From Azolla pinnata (taxonomy: Eukaryota; Streptophyta; Polypodiopsida; Salviniales; Salviniaceae), in NCBI GenBank assembly GCA_037176905.1, contig JBBBWG010031920.1, forward strand, positions 12,628-43,806: a stretch of DNA of 31,179 nucleotides, written 5' to 3'. Position 1 is the first letter of the stretch. Every line of letters starts with the position of its first letter. Below the pieces are notes generated by a model. That model saw nothing but the letters and a program-made list of their open reading frames with translations. It had not been told where the DNA came from and did not search any database. Shown in pieces: positions 31,100 through 31,179 of this stretch. A program made the translations under genes and the position numbers.

Positions 31100-31179
31100 G
31101 ATTAGCTACTTCCTTTCATTACGACATCTTAAGACATTACGAAAACTCTTTATCGTCGGATCTGTACCGATAAACGCCG

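Larger units (their letters stand above)
30298..31179. other. Upstream region of the sigma-factor gene and right edge
   Basis: Contains the telomeric array at 30366-30442, a (CAT)n tract near 30846-30865, and sequence with no recognised gene. The minus-strand 116-codon frame at 30434-30784 is not low-complexity, but its C-terminal part runs into the telomeric repeats and I recognise no family. A TATA box at 31089-31099 could start a + strand gene beyond the edge. Confidence 0.5.

Overview
This window comes from the nuclear genome of a land plant. It carries spliced genes with GT-AG introns, plant-only families (an AWPM-19-like protein, a SOG1-type NAC factor, a plastid sigma factor), a peroxisomal acyl-CoA oxidase ending in SKL, and plant-type telomeric repeats (TTTAGGG/CCCTAAA) in non-coding DNA. 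Introns are mostly short (about 80-200 bp). Protein divergence from flowering-plant relatives suggests a bryophyte or lycophyte, but that placement is an inference. I see no bacterial operon, CRISPR array, phage or intact transposon.

Layout. (1) 162-2939, + strand: 3' part of an acyl-CoA oxidase gene, ten exons, 5' end outside the window. (2) 4236-5749, - strand: a complete four-exon AWPM-19-family membrane protein, convergent with the oxidase. (3) 5750-10386: no confident gene; a patchwork of short tandem duplications and degenerate telomeric repeats. (4) 10387-12588, - strand: a complete SOG1-like NAC transcription factor, five coding exons. (5) 15098-17196, + strand: a four-exon gene for an Asp/His-rich protein whose C-terminal cysteine cluster resembles that of extra-large G proteins, but with no G-alpha domain. 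(6) 17197-20147: repeats, two tRNA T-arm-like remnants, simple-sequence DNA and the upstream region of the next gene. (7) 20148-24502, + strand: a 13-exon SULTR-type sulfate transporter. (8) 25933-30180, - strand: a plastid sigma-70 factor, convergent with the transporter. (9) 30298-31179: an interstitial telomeric array, then sequence with a good TATA box near the right edge.

The genes do not form a pathway. They cover peroxisomal beta-oxidation, stress-related membrane function, DNA-damage response, sulfate uptake and plastid transcription, as expected for an ordinary plant euchromatic interval. Exon models were built by hand from conserved protein sequence, splice consensus and reading phase; all five models that reach a stop close in frame. 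The most unusual signals are an 11-bp motif (CGGTTTCACAC) that recurs, often paired, in two distant non-coding regions; a duplicated tRNA T-arm sequence without the rest of a tRNA; a likely GC-AG intron in the oxidase; ambiguous acceptor or microexon choice in the sigma gene; and the large number of independent short tandem duplications in non-coding DNA.
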